From NCBI GenBank assembly GCA_963970005.1, contig CAXAMN010001159.1:425523-489522 (forward strand): a DNA stretch of 64,000 bases, given 5' to 3'. This DNA comes from Durusdinium trenchii. Lineage: Eukaryota; Sar; Dinophyceae; Suessiales; Symbiodiniaceae. The notes beneath the pieces are model-generated. The model did no database searches and had not been told where the DNA came from. It saw nothing but the letters and a program-made list of their open reading frames with translations. The translations under genes were made by a program, and so were the position numbers. Below are positions 48,201 to 63,200 of the stretch, piece by piece (positions within the stretch are counted from its first letter, which is position 1; every line of letters begins with the position of its first letter).

Positions 48201-51200
48201 ACCGCCGGTTGCGCGGTAACTTCTTCAGACGTCAGGGCCGTTCAGCAGGTACGCCCTGTTCCAGGAAAACCGGTGGTAGAGAAGAAGGTGACAGTTGTTT
48301 GTCCCATTTTTGGGCCTGGTTCGTTGGGCCTGGTCCCCAGTTTCCTTGGAGAAGCCGGTGAACACCGAAGCAGGGTGGGACCAGCAGGTCATGTGCTGAA
48401 CAAACAGGATGTTCGAGGGTCCCGCGGTCGCCGCGGTCCCGAATCGTCGGGGGGGGTTTTCGTGCCGCGACGAACCAGAGGCGGACACCTCATGTTAACA
48501 GGTCCCTCTTCCTGTCTTTGAGGCACAAAGCCCCTTGGAACAAGGAACCGTGTGAACCGCCGGTCTCATGTGTAAAAGAAAAGCCTAAGCCCTCGAAGAC
48601 TTTAAAGAGCTGGCTTGCCATGTCAACAATACGCAACCCCATTCACTCGACCAAAGGGAACCAAACTAGGTGATTGTTCCGCTTATATCTTCAATTTTTT
48701 TGCCAGGATGCTCATTCTTCGAAGCACCCAGCAGCACCATCATCTGGATGGCATTCGCCAGAATCTGCCAGAAACACTTGAGATGTGCAGTGCAACAGTG
48801 CAAGGTGCATGAAAAATCTAGCACAAACTCATCGGTGGCAGAACACGTGTGCGGTTTTTGAGTTCAATGTATCTCAATGTCAAACTAATCAAGCCCAGCA
48901 ACGTGCTTTGGTGACAGGATCCTCTAAATTTGCAAGCAAAGATAATAAACACCAAATGCTTGTGAAAGCCAGTCATGGCACCGTTTCCAATTGGTTCTTC
49001 CGGTGGACACGCGACGTTCTCGTGCGTTTCCAAACATCCAGATGCAGCTGTGGGGCCATGACAGGGATGGAACCCAACATCACCAAAGACATCTGCCAAC
49101 AGTATGCAAAAGCCAAGACCAAGCCCACCACCAGTGAGCTCATGGCAGCAGCCTGGTGGAGGAGTGGGGCCCGAAACCGAAACCGGAAAAAAAGAGAAAA
49201 ACTCCGATATCGACCAGTGTAGTGACCTTATAGTGTATATAGTGACTTAGTGCCGCACTCTCCACAAGCCCACTCTCCTTCTCTTGTTGCATTTCTTGTA
49301 GATGAACCATTTGGACCTTTGCTCTCCTCTCATTTGCCTCTTTATAGACCAGTAAACGTGTGTTCTTTTCTTTCTGCAAGCCGCTTGTTTCCCTCCCCTT
49401 CGACAGCTCGCCACACGCACGAACCACCGAACCATCTCGACGAACGTCGCCAAAAGTGGAGGGAGACTTGGTGAAAGAGGAGCGGTGACGTCAGTCTTAA
49501 ACATATAAATGTATAACACATTAAACAACTGGGGGCTATCATGGGACCTAGTAGGCGAATAAATTTACAATACTTGAAGCATGGAACTCACAGTCTCTTG
49601 AGCTCATGGCGGCGAAAGAAGAACACCAGCCTCCCTTTTACACCTATAGGGTCTCTCAGAATCCTCCGAGCAATCATTCCAAGAGAACGACACCAAGGAC
49701 TTGTGTGACGTCCGTGAGACATTCTCACGCCGTCCGCTTGTTCACACGTGCTTTTTCACTCTCCCTCACGTCGGCGCGTGCGACATCGCATTGGCCTTCG
49801 CTTGAATGGATTTGCACAAGGTGGCCACCCGGAAGGCCCACAGTTCCAATGCCTTGGACAGCATACCTGCCAGAAGTCAGTCGGGTTGTCGACGTCGGGT
49901 TCACCGGGGCCCGGCCCGGTCGGTTTCACTTGACTTGTGGGGGGAGCAGCTGTACATGGTGTCCAACACGTGCTTCCTCCACGTGGAGAAACTACGCCAC
50001 TGCCAGCCCAGCAAACAGCAAGCCCAGCAAACCTGAGGTCGGCTCCTTTGCTTTCTAACAGTAACATGGAGCAACCAGGTATGATGTCAGCCGGCCTGGG
50101 GTGTTCTCAGGATTGTCGTGATAGCCCACCTCCTGTGTCGAATCGGCGGTCGAAAGACTGGACGTCGTCCGCGAAGCCAAGGAGAGGACCAATGCGTAGG
50201 ACCAGCCGATTCGACAAGCCGCTTCGTGGAACTCGCTGGGCCCTCGGCTGCTTTGGAGGAGAAATGAGTTGAACCCCCCCAGCTTTGAAGCCGCTCCCTG
50301 ATTCAAACCATCCTAAGCACTAGCTCGTCCAGTCTCCCCCGGCCCAAACCGGTCGCTTCCCACGCGCATCGCCGCTTTGGAAATGGCGTCCCGATCCGAT
50401 AAGGTCGCCCTCCTGGCGGAACATGGACGTCAAAATGGCCACGCGCAAGCGTTGGGTCATCGCCTCACCCAAAATGGAGAAGCAGCCATGCCTGAGCTGC
50501 CGGCAACAGCAGAAGACGGAAGCCCGGGCCGGCAACAGCTCCTTCAGAGCACCACTCCAAGGAGAATGGAAGGGGAAAACCCGCCCTGCGCCAACAAATG
50601 GCAAAGTGGGGTTGGGACTGGTGAGCGCCAGGTATGTACCAATCAGGCCAGGGGTGTTGTTGTTGTTGTCGTCGTCGTCGTCTTTTTTGGGGGGGTCCAT
50701 GTACCATGTAGCATTCCAGTCCGACAGTGAAGAGGATCGCCCGAACCAGGCTGGTTGGTGGTTTCAGTTCACTTGAAAACTATTCAGTGGGCTCAATTAT
50801 CGCAAGTAAATCGGTTGAAAGTAAAAATATCCGAAACCACCACCCAGTAGGACGAGATACGAGATGGTGCTCCCGATCAAGCAGCTCACGCCGATGATGA
50901 CGAAAATGATCTCGGGCATACATGGGCGCTGCGCAAGGCAGCCCCCTTGTTCGGCCATTCTGCAAGCATGTAGCCACTACGACCCAGGACCATTATACTG
51001 ATAGAGCTCAGGACTCAGGACCCTTGCTGTGGCTTGCAGCATGTTGAGGGACGACAGTGGTGCATGTGGGCAAACACACCGAGGCCGCGGCAGCCATCAA
51101 CTCCAGCTCGGCTTTCATCTCTTCCTAGAAAGATCGAGAAAAACAGGAGATCCTCGTCTTCCCCTTTCTCGGTGGACTGAGGGTGCGCCTTTTGGGGTGG

Positions 51201-54200
51201 ACAGGAGTCGGGACAGAGCAGCTGACGCTTGAAAACGCTCTGAGTGACACCACTGTGCCCTTGTGCAGGCTCTGATGTCGTCATCGGCCCAGCTCCATCT
51301 TCAACAGTCGATCAGCTGAGAGTGGAAACGAGACGGTTCCAAAAGGTGGCCATTCTTGAGGGACCACCCTTCAGGCTACTAGAATCTAGAGTCAACATCC
51401 GGCTTCCACCAGCGAGGTCGAAGAACGTTTCCGGCCACTTGACACACGCCGAGCACAAAACCCACGCGCCTTGTCGGGTTTGAAGAAGGCATCCATCGAT
51501 CCAACGAGTGCCACCGTGCAAACCTTGCGACGAACGACGAACGACGTCAACCACGGTGGCGGTTCGGCGGTCGGCTTGGACGTTGAAATCGAGTGGTCCA
51601 GTGAGACGTGGCGCCAAAGGTCAAACTAGATGGACAGCGTGAAGCATCTGCGAACAACACCTGCACTATCCCGCACACACCGAACTGCAGTTCTGACCGC
51701 CAACCCCGACTCTCTCGTCTTGAGGTGCCCAGCCGGCATGGCAGCACCATCCAGCAATGCGCCCAACACCGCTGGCACAAAGAAGGGCCACTCGGGACGG
51801 TTGTAGCTCAACAGTCGCGACATGGGCACCTGATGTGCTCACGTTCCGTTTCGCGAAATGCTGTGGCACCACCACCGGGTCCAACACGACCAGGTTTGGA
51901 TGTTTGTTTTTTGGTTAAAGGGGGGAGGAACACCACGTTGTTCCAGCAGGTGTCGGGCTGTTGAAGGAAAGGAAACGAACGCAGGACCAATTGGTTTGGT
52001 CTATCTTCTTTACACGCAGACCACGCTGTTTGTTTCATTGTACCTTGTGCGCCCAGGAGCTGTGGTGAAACATGGTGAAACCCATTTGCGAGGCATACCC
52101 ATGTGCAAAGGGCATCGCTCTACGAACGGGGCTCCTGGCATCGCTACTAGGAACAAGTGCCTTACTAGTAACAAGTGCCTGTACATGCCCTATTCCTCGT
52201 GGGCTTCATTTCAGGGGCAAAACCGTGGCCCTGTCTGGAAGCCTATAGGTGGTGTGGGGTAGTCCAGCCAGGACACCCCTTGGAAATTCCTGATACACAT
52301 CATGTACACATGTCTAGAGGGCCACGGATAGCTTTGACAGGTGGATTGGCCGTGACCTTCGAAGAGCATGGCACCTTGTACTCCTTCTCGATTTTCTTCG
52401 CTCGCTCCTCTTCTTCCTTCTTCTCCCGTTGCACGCGTGCCGTCTCCGATTCCTGAGGCCCGTCTCCGATTCCGAAGGCAGAGGTTCACGGTGCGCTTCG
52501 ACGTCCCGTCGCCACCGTTTCGTTTCGTTTCGGGACGACCGGGGGTTCGGCCCCCCCATCTACGTCGGGTCCAGAGCGAAGCGGCTTGGAGGTGGTGCGT
52601 TCATGGCCGGACTTCAACTGTGACCATCTTTGACGCACCGAAGGGAGGACAAGCCGAGCCTTCTTCACGTCAGCCGATCGAACGGGTGGCGATCGGCGCA
52701 TGGGCTGGAAAGCCCCCGAACCAGGAGAGTCACCGGGAAGGTTTTTCGGGGCTTGTCCCCCAGGAAACAAGTGGCTTCTTTGGGCTTTTCTCATGACCAT
52801 CCATTTCAAGGATTTTTCCAAGGTGGTGGTGCTTTTCCACTGGAATGTCTGAGGTCATGGGAACCTGGGTGGGCCAGCGGTCAAAAACCGTCCCGTCCAT
52901 GAAGCTGGCCAGGCACAGCGCTATGTTCCGAATCCCTCCTCTGCAGGATCGCCGAGGTGTGTTCATGAGGAAGCCCTGGCTGGTCATTCTCCTGAGCTCT
53001 CACTACACAGGAGTCGGTTCAGGCGACAAAGCCAAGTGCGACAAAGCTGGCATACCTTCAACGCCTGCCACGTCACCTGCCACCAACCAACCAGGACCAA
53101 TGTCAGTCAATACACTAACACATGGGTCCGACTTGGTCGGAGAGGCTGGGTCGGAGAGGTCATCTTTCTCCCAAGCCAGAGAGGTCATCCTGAACCCGAA
53201 AACTCCGACTTTTTGGGAGAACCTTACAAGAGACCCCCTACTTACATGATCTTACCTGTGGTTCCACCAGGTCAGCTGTCCACCACACCCCATCCACACA
53301 AATTACCTCTCTCCACATCGATCCCTACATCTCCCAAGCCGGGCCCCGCTCCGTCCTCCATCTTCTCCGAGGACTCTTGGGCAGCCACCAGCGCATAGTA
53401 GGTACCCTTCTTGTCCATGAGGCTCGCATGGTTGCCTCGTTCTGACGCGCCGACGGCGCCGCGGCGTCGAACGCCACCGACGTAGAAAACGGACCGGCCT
53501 CACGCCTCCTGAAATCGTCAGTGGGCCTCGCCCTTTGGGGGTTTGGCTCCGATATCCTCTAAGTTCCTCTATATTATACATCGATCACTCCTCAAGTGTC
53601 GACCGAAATCCGCTGTCGTCGCGGAAAGTTGGGAAACCCAGTGACCCTTCTCCACCAGCGATCCCTGACTCAGCACGTAGATCAGGTCTGCGTTGCCTCA
53701 GCGCGTCAGTCATCACGACATCGCCTCTTCTTGAACATGGTTGAAGCACCAGGTTCTTCCTTTTTGCTTCCTTCGTTGATGTCCTTTTGTTCTTCTACTT
53801 CTGGTTCGACAAGATGATTCTTGCTTCCTTCGTTGATGTCCTTGTGGTTCTGGTTCGGAATGTCCTTTTTCAACCTATATATAGTTCCTTCCTCTCTGCA
53901 TCCTTTTGGGTGCTGAAGCACGCCGCTGGGCGGTGCCTTGATCGGTGTCTACACCCATGTAGATGTACGGTGTAATTCGGTTCGATGTAGCTAGGACACG
54001 TCGTATTTGGGAGAAGACTTGCAAAACATATACCTGGACCCGACTTCAAGTACTCTAAAAAATGGGACATGGCCCTATAAAAACAGGTACTTGTACCCAT
54101 TTTCCGGGGTACTTTGAGGCTCCAGCTAACTTGCTGGTTTTAATTGATGTTAAAGGCATGCGTTCCGCTCCAGTTTAACATAGTTGGGAGATCCAGGCAC

Positions 54201-57200
54201 ACAGACGGACGTCCAACTGCGCAACACTTCTGCCTTCTCATCTAAATCACCAGCGAAAAGGCTGAAATTGACTAGACAAATACCAGCACCATCCAACAGG
54301 TCAATAGAGACTTCCAACAAACAAAGCCTAACACCCCTCCAAAGGAGCCTTGGCAGTCAGGGTGCTTGCATAGATACTGAATTTTGGAAACAAAGGCTCA
54401 ATCCGATGCAATTTTTGAATAGACCAGATTCTTGTTCAACTCTGGGAATGAGTACTTCCAACCTATTATATACATTGCAGACGCTGCATTCACCCCAATG
54501 ACCCATGGCCCCAATCTCCAGAACAGCTTTGGATGGCCTATAGTGCATTCATGTGCTTTCAAAGCCCCGACGCTTTCCGAACCTGGGCATTTTCGGCGTC
54601 GTTCCGCGGGCGGCCCGCGTCGCGCTCCCCGCGTCGAGACCGCGTGTCTTCGGTGCTCTTGCGGCGCCAAGGGGCGCACCGTGCTCAAACGGTGGGCGAT
54701 GCTCACAATGCCGAGACCACTCTCGGATTTGGAGCCTCACAGGACGCACCGGAAAGAGGAAGAGAAGCGCGGATCCACCAGAAATCCAACTGGAATGTGC
54801 TCTTTTCTGGGGGCGTCCTGGTTCGAAAGAGCAAGCCAAAACGCTGAATGAAACGGACATGCGTCCGGCATTTTAACACATGCCACGGTCAATGGCTGCA
54901 AAAAATAACCCGTGGGGCTCCAAGAACCTTCTTAGAAGGTGTTTGGGGTGGGTTTAGAGGGTCCAAATACCTTCTAAGGAGGTACTTGGAGCTCTAGGGA
55001 ACTATAATGCCAAATGGTCCATCCATCTGGGGGGAGCGTCTTCCATATCAAAATCTGAGCTTGTCCTTTCGTGTGAACGAGGACAAGCTCTACTAGTAGC
55101 AAAGTGCGACGTTATCACCATAGTTGTGCCGCAAAGCAGCTGATGCTATCAATGGTCTGCTGAATCATCTTCTCTGATGTGTTGTCCTTGGATGTGATAG
55201 AATCGAATGCTCTTGGCTCTGATGTCATGTCTGCAAAACTTATTAGCCTATATCAGTTTATCCATAAGCTTTCTGTCAGTTGCTTCGACGTGCAGTTGCT
55301 TCCACCACAGCCGGATCGATCGTCGCCATCACGAAGAAACGCCGGGCGTCCAATGCACTGGTCGCCTCGTCCAAGAAGAGGAAGGATGCCTAGACTGGTC
55401 TACCGGGGGGTACAAGGAAGGACACCTCATCTCCCATGCGATGCAGACTGCGAGCGTCAGGACACTGACATAAAGCGAACGACACCCACAGGACACTGGT
55501 GATAACGCGCTGAAACCAGGCAAAAAGAGGAAGGAAGGAAGGAAGGAAGGAAGGAATGAAGGTCTATACAAAAGTTGAAAGACAAACGGCTTAAAAAACG
55601 CAACATCATCTTTTCCGCATTAACATGTGACAAACATGGACGACCAGCCAACATGTGACATGCGCTTCAGCCAGTCTGTGCCTTCTTGAGGAGGGCTCGG
55701 GCAATGGCAATGCGCTGTTTCTGCCCACCTGGGAGGAGCCCAACGACACTTTCAGCGGCTGTGCACGTCCGAACCGACGGAACCTTGATGTAGACTCTTG
55801 ATCAATGGGGCCGCCCCCAAGCCTCGAGAGGACCAATTCAAAAGGGGTGGACTCACTCATCAAGAGTCTTACCGGTACCTTGGATCCTGTTTTGCATGAT
55901 TCAAGGCTCACCAAAACATGGAGATTCACGGATCGATTCTGCTTCTGCAAGGATCTGTCTACACAGTGTTGAGGTCTGGAAGCCCAGTCCCAAGCAGAAA
56001 CCAAATGGTTGCTTCCGCTATGGCGCCAGCTTGATAATCCAATTTACATATGATAGAAAGTGGCAGGGACTGGGCCAACATCTTTTAACTTCTGGTCGGT
56101 TTATTCTTCAGGTCCGTGACCGCTGCGATTCCAGGCACGGCAAGAGTTTGCCTTGAGGAATGGTACCCCTCAAGGAAAACATCTGTTGCGGCGCTCCTTG
56201 AAGCAAAGGAATCCGTCTGACGGTGACGATCTAGGTGTCGACATGCCCCAACACCTGACCAACCAACTGCACGCACACGTCCGACCCCGTTCGACCCCGT
56301 TCGTTCGGTCCGCACCTGACAGTTGACCACCCCCGGCTCCCACGAAGGTGTTGTACTTCTCCGGCAAGGTGTCCACGAAGTTCAGCTGTGCATCCGCACA
56401 GGCTTGAATGAAGTCTTCCTGGCACGGAAGACTTGGCCCAGAGGCCTGATGAATTACGGTACCAATGATTTTGGGGTGGCTCGAGCACCATACCCTTGGA
56501 ACAACATCGCATGGAAGTAGAGTTCTGATGGGAAGACTTCCATGCGTGTTCTGATGGGAAGGTCGTCTGGAGATTGCGTTGCTTGAATGTTCTCTTGGCC
56601 CTCTAGGCTTCCACCCTCTTTCATCCAATCAAGCAGGAAAAAACGTCACATGGCCATCATGAAACTCGAAGACCGTGGCACCTGGGAATCCTTGGTAGGT
56701 TGACCCCGCTGGTAGCCCACTGCCATAATCATTCGACTAACACGATATGATTATGCTATATAATTGTTTTTTCTTCGTTTGGACCCCCAAAAGCCCGAAA
56801 AACTGCTCGCCTTGGAGGCATCTGGATTGCCCTGCATGATGTTGTGCTTGATGGAGCTGGCGAACAGAACGGGCTCTTGTCCCACGTAGCCAATGCACCT
56901 GGTGGTGCTGGCTGGGGAATCACCACAACCGACAGGCCGTCAGCTGTTTACCGGTATCGTTCTTTGTCACTTGTAGTGTTCTTTCCGCTGTTGTCTTCCT
57001 TAATCTTCCTCTTCTTCTTTTTCTTCTTCTTCTTGTTCAATTGATGTTTTCTTCATCCACACCTAGGTCGACCTCTCGCCTTCGATTTTGGCCCATCTCG
57101 CCGTCCACCGAGCCTTCGCAAAGAGCTGATCTTAAAGGTCTTCATATCGTGGCCATTGACCTGAGACCGTGCTGGGTCCACGCGGGCGTGATCCCGAAGA

Positions 57201-60200
57201 CCTGAAGGATGGCACGCCGCTGCCCATCGGTGGCACGCGTATCCTTTCAGTATACCCCAGGCACGACGCGTCTGGGACTGCCATGTCGGACTGCAGAAAA
57301 GGCCAGGGGTGGTGCCAGGGGGGTCTGTCTGGCGTCTGTCTGGCGTCTGGTCGGCCCGCCGAGTCGACACGACGATGTCTTCTCGTCGCAGCTGCGGTGG
57401 CTTCGAAGCACCCATTGGTGCCATTAAAAAAAACAAAACCGCCATCACCAAGGTTTCATTCATCGGTGTTTCTTATATACAATACCCTCGAAGTCCTGGG
57501 ACCTTACAAAGCAAGTCCTCAGCCGAAGTGGACCTAGAAAAGTACATTCGCCGAAAAATCGTGTCAACGCCGAACTTCCACGGCCGAAAAACTATAACAT
57601 GGGGTCCCATCAGCTGCCCGTTTTGCATCAGCTGTTCCTTGGTTCCTTTCCCCTTGTCCAAAAACAGCTTTGATTTTTTCCATCCTCTGATAGGTAGCGC
57701 TGCACGACCCAAAGCAAAGATAGATCTAGTTGAGAGCTTTGAACAATCGCAGTGCTGCTGAAGGCCCGCTCACGGTTGCTCACAGTTTCTCACGGTTTCT
57801 CAAGGTCCCACAGTTTCTTTTTTAAGTCCTGCTCATGGTTTCTCAGGCTTCTCACGGTCCCACAGTTTACAGCGCACATGGTCAGTCTTTATTGGGCACA
57901 CATACGACGGACGCATCCATAGCGGTACTTAAGGTCCGGGACCTTAAAAGTACATCAGCCATGAGGTGCGCCCGGCACGTACCTTTTAAGACCACTGCCA
58001 CTACGGAAATTCTAGGTGGCCAAAGTAGGACCGACCGACCCGACAAATCACCAAGGTGCCATCACCACACCGGAGGCTGGATCATAGAAGCGCTCCATCA
58101 GTGCCATGACCTGAAGAAGCTCCACGTACAAACGAGACGCGACGAGCGCGGCGTACGCACCGGACCAACGCTACGACCGGGTCGGACGCCGAGGCGCGGT
58201 GGACTTGCCCGAGCCGGACTCGCCCACCACGGCCACCTTCTGCCCACGCTGCACGGTGAGGGACAGACCGTTCAGAATCTTCACTTCAGGGCGTGCCTTG
58301 AGCGGCGAACGTCCGTGGTTCGGCCGGGGCCATGCTGTTCGGATGCGCAGGGACCCAACGGCGGGTTTTGTTCGTGCTCTGAACCCATGTCGCGTGGGTG
58401 TTCGTATAGGCACTGACCCGGAGGTGGGGTTCGGAGGGGGGTTCGGGTTGGGAGGTGTTCTTGGAAGGGATATCTTCGCGGTCTTCGCGTCTGGAGGGAT
58501 CTGGGATGGATGGATCTTGGGTATATATCATCATCCTATTCCCTGGGCCCAGTGGATGATGATGCTTAGCACAGGTGTTTCGCCGACTGTTACGGCTAAT
58601 GGGGCACCCCCTCAGATGGATCTATACAAATGAGGTTGTTCTGGCCGCATGCCACTCCAGCAAAGCTCCTGAAGGGCTGATGCCTGAAGACTAAGCTGAA
58701 TGACACAGATCCAGGACATCACATGTCCAGAATCTTTGCAACATCGGCTGGTTGGCAAATGTTGCTGCCATGGCACTGGGTAGTTGAAGTGAACCGACTG
58801 GAACTCAAATTTCTCAATGCTGGAGATCTCCTCAAGGGAAGTCAAGCTTGGTTCGTTGGACATGTTTCTAATTCGTGCGTATGCCTGCCAACTGATCAAA
58901 ACCATCATGTGCATCTCCATTCTCATCTGAACATACCCCAAAAAGAAGAACATCTCAATCCTCAATCCTTCTTGAGGAGGTTGATATGGCTTGAGGCAGT
59001 CACGAAATCTCTCTCTCTCTCTCTCTGTCTCTATTATGGCGGCCATTAATGGCTTCACTGTCCTGTCGACCATCCGCACCATAGCACTGGATAGCAGGCT
59101 TATTCTCTTTGACCTAAAAGGGCACGAAAGCACGAAACCCGGAGTCCACTCCGAGCAAAGGCCAACAAGTCCATGAACTTCCATCTGTTTATAGCACCTG
59201 AACAGCTGGTTAGACTTAATTTAGATACAAGAAATACTGAAGCAAGAGCCACAATATTACACGTATCGAATGTCAACTCTTGCATCCCTATGGCCCTATG
59301 GGAGTGTGGGATGTACCTCACCCTGCCACCAAAATCACCGAGCAAAGAACAAAAACGATGAAAGAAAACATTACACACCACAAATACCATTCAAAACCAC
59401 CCGTCACACCTGTCGCGTCACACTCGCGGCACGAGCCATGGCGGACAACGCGAAGCCCGGTCGCCTTGAAGAAACGGCCGGCTGCCATGCGTGCGGCCTG
59501 CATGGCCTTGATGCTGGGGTCCAAATTGCCCACCCTGCGGGCGATGGCAACAGAGGCAGTGAGATAGTGATGAAGTGAGTTGAGGCTTGGCGTCGACAGA
59601 CGTCAGTGAGGGGTGTGTCAGCTTCCCTGTTTTTGCTTGATCAGGCCCGTGCAACTGTTCCTGTTCTATCTTTTCCCCCACGTGCTCTGGAGAGACGGGT
59701 CAGCGTTTGGAATGAGCCTCTTTATGACCAAAAACCTCTCGGCTCCTTCCAAAAGGTCTTGGAAACGCCTCGTGTTTATTTTTTCTCATGTTATCTTTGC
59801 TTTTTTCTCTAAGTATTCCTAAATTGTCTTGCTTTCTTATACGTTCTCTCTTACATCTGGCTTCCCAGAGCTGCCGAGCAGCATGAAGCTGCCAATGAAG
59901 ACGCAGAAGAAGATGGCCATGATGTTGCCGGGCTGCCATTCTTTCCCCGTGGAGGGGTTCAAAGCTCCGTTGTAGCGCAAGGTCATGCCGAACCAAAACG
60001 CCAAAGCGTAGCCGAAGAAGACCACCTGCAGTGGCTGCGGAAACACAGGACACGGCGTGTCGTGAGCAGGGTGACATGCCGAGCTGAAGGAATATATAAG
60101 GCGGATAATTACAGGCATATTTAAAAAACAAAATCCATATGAAGAACGCGAAAGGAGGCCAGTTGAAGCACCGGAATCCCAGCTTTCGCCCCTGCTGCGC

Positions 60201-63200
60201 ACAATCATCGTGTAGCCCATGCCAGCTCCAATCTTGAAGCCATTTCGCACACCACCTGCGCTTAAGCGCGCGCAGCGTGGAATGCACGTCACTCCACGAC
60301 CAAATCCCTCAGCCTCTCATTCGGACCCTTTTTTTCGCGATCTTCACCTCAGACTCAGACTCGCTTCCTTCCTAGGTCCTTCCTGGCCTCCCTCCACAAC
60401 ACCAAACCTGCACCTTGCTCTCACCCGGACCCCCCTCCAAAAAAAGAAGACCAACACATCAGGGATCATCGCACACAACACAAGAAAAAGAAGGACACAC
60501 CGGTCTTCACGACACACCCGGCCTCGACGCGTGTGCACCAGCGCCTCTCCGAACTTCTTCAGCTCTCGGAACTCACCACCGAAGGCGACCACCGTGCGCA
60601 TCGCGAAGAGGCACTCCTCGCGATGCACGCGAACCGAAGGACAACTTCCGCAGGGAACCCGCGGTGAACCCGAACGTCGCTGCAGGTCACCGGCTCCGAA
60701 CACGTGAGAACCCGGCGGGCCGAACGTGAGCAACGATACAAAGCGGAGGACAACAAGAGAGAGCACTGGCAAGAAAGGTTCAAATTCAGCAAGAGAAACC
60801 CCTATGTCAGCAACAACGAGGATTTTGGACTTACTGACTGACAAAGGGGTTTATCCGTATGACTACTTTGATAGCTTTGAAAAATTTGATGAAAGACAAC
60901 TTCCACCTAAAAAGGAAATGAGTAAGCTCACGAAAGAACACATTGCAGATGAAGAAGACGAAAGGGATCGAAAGGGCAAAAATGATTTGGGAACACTTCG
61001 GTATAAGAAATCTTGGACAATACCGCGATTTATACTTGAAGACTGATGTTCTTTTGCTCATCGATGTCTTTGAGAATTTTAGAGACCTTTGTTTAGAATA
61101 CTATAAGGTTTAAACCCCGCACATTACTTTGCTTTCACATCGTGAAAGAATCATGTTAAATGTCGACCGCTACCCGCCATCAACTCATCCGACCTGTACA
61201 TGGCCAAGTTCGATTCGGCCAGTTTCGCTGAACTACTCTGCGCGGTTTCCCCAGCGAACGCACTGAAGTGCTGCTGCGTCAAACGCCCTGATCTTTGCCC
61301 TACCTTTGGCCCGCTGTCACTGCGAAACCCAGTTCGATGTGGTCAGGCATCTTAGGCTAAGATCCATGCACATTCACGTCATCTACGTCGTTTTAGGACA
61401 AATCCCTTGATTTCTGCAGGTCCGCCACACACGGTCTCGACTGGTGTCCTCCACCACGGCGGCCGCTTTGGCATACCAACTTTGCGACTCCATCTGGATC
61501 TCTTGCACGGCCTGACGGAGAACACCGCTCGAGACGAGCGCCGGCTTCACTTCCAAGCCCTGAACCAAATCGTCCAACCTGAACATGGGGCTCAGGATGA
61601 ACATCAAATGATCCTCCAATACTCCATGTAAGATTATATGTCTGGTTCTTGAAAGGAAACGAGTCTTTCAAATGCACGAGGCTCATGGGGCGAAGAACGA
61701 AGAGTCCAACCCTTCCGGACTGGTTGATGCGTTGACGCGTCGGAGGCTGATGGACCATGAAATCAACGACGCTGCGACGAACACATCACAGTGATCATGG
61801 AAGTGGAGTTCCCTAAAGGAAAGGAGCCTTCCAACGGCCAATGCCATCTACTTCCATGATCTACTTCCATCTTAGTGAGTTCATCGGCTATATAGGGCCA
61901 TGTCAATTTCCTCTGCCCAAAGCGTAGGTCACCAAGCCACCGAGCTGAAGGGCGGACGCATGCGGACGCCACCCCTGTCAGAACACCATGACCCCCACGA
62001 TGAAAAAACGATGTGTCACATGTGTTTGATGCGAGACCTGCTTGGGTGTTTGATCCGCAGGCGCCCGAAAAAACCAAAGGTCCAAACCGCCGGCCCGCGC
62101 CTTTCCCATGATCGCCGCACCCACGCCCATGAAGGGAAGCATGGCGCACATCACCAGCGCCACCAGCCAGCCCAGTCCAAAGGCACAGGCGAAACCACCG
62201 ATGAACGCCGACCCCGACATCACACCGTTCCCGAACTTGTCGCCGAAAGCGTCTTGGATCTTCTCCTCTTCAGGGTCGTCCAGATGGCGCGCGCGCGCGG
62301 GTATAGGGTGGTTGGGGTGGTTGGTGAGTCCTTGAGGGTCCAGAGATGGGTAAGACTGCACGTCTGTTGCAGTGCATCTTTTTGTCATAGCATGCGGTTT
62401 TTTTCACCAAATACGAGTAGTTTAACCCACAGGCGGGAGACTGAAACACCGACACTTCAGGAAGGTCATGGCGCTGGCAAAACCTTATAAGTCAGTCTGA
62501 TCTAAAACCCCCACGGTATACCAGCAGTTCCCTGATTGGGGTGCTCTTCTTGGAGGAAGTCGGGGTGCCTGCTGCAGTCACTGCTAGCCAACCACTTGAC
62601 TTAGTAAGGTAGTAAGGACTATAAAGTTGACTAAGTTGACCATTCCCTTGGAACTGGTTGCTCTGGAAGTCCCCTTTTCATGTCTCCCACTCGGCCCTAG
62701 GCCCCCCAAAGCGCCAGGTCATCGTTGATCTCCGCCGGCAGCGCTGCGATCTCCTTGAGATCGAACCAGCTCACATCCTGGATCGATCGCGAATGGGGGT
62801 GGTTCGCCAACCGCTCAGTCTTGCGTTGGTCATGTGAATGTAGATTCGCCTAATTAGATGGGGATATGGCCCACATGTGTTTTTTTGGCCTGCCGTCAAA
62901 GAAGATATGAAACATGGATAAATGTCATGCCGCAATGTTGCCACCTGTCTTCCGAATCTAGAGCTTCTGAAAGGCAGCAAAAACAACAGTGAATCCGCGT
63001 ATCTTTTCCCAAGTTCATCACTTTTTCGGACCTCCAAATTGGAGATGCTCTACATGGCTTTCTGAAAACCGGCCTGGTGCAGCACCAAGTCAAAGTACTG
63101 GATGCGGAATTTCCTGCCGTGACTCGCGTGTGACATCCAGCCACACTGAAACGCAGCGATTCCGCTCAACGTGTCAACATCCGAGTGGCATTCGCCACAC

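Noticed and set aside
49756..50067. Frame at about 49782-49866 as the missing TMD2 exon
   Set aside because: Two frames look possible and neither joins in phase to 50076 or 49152; noted only as a candidate.
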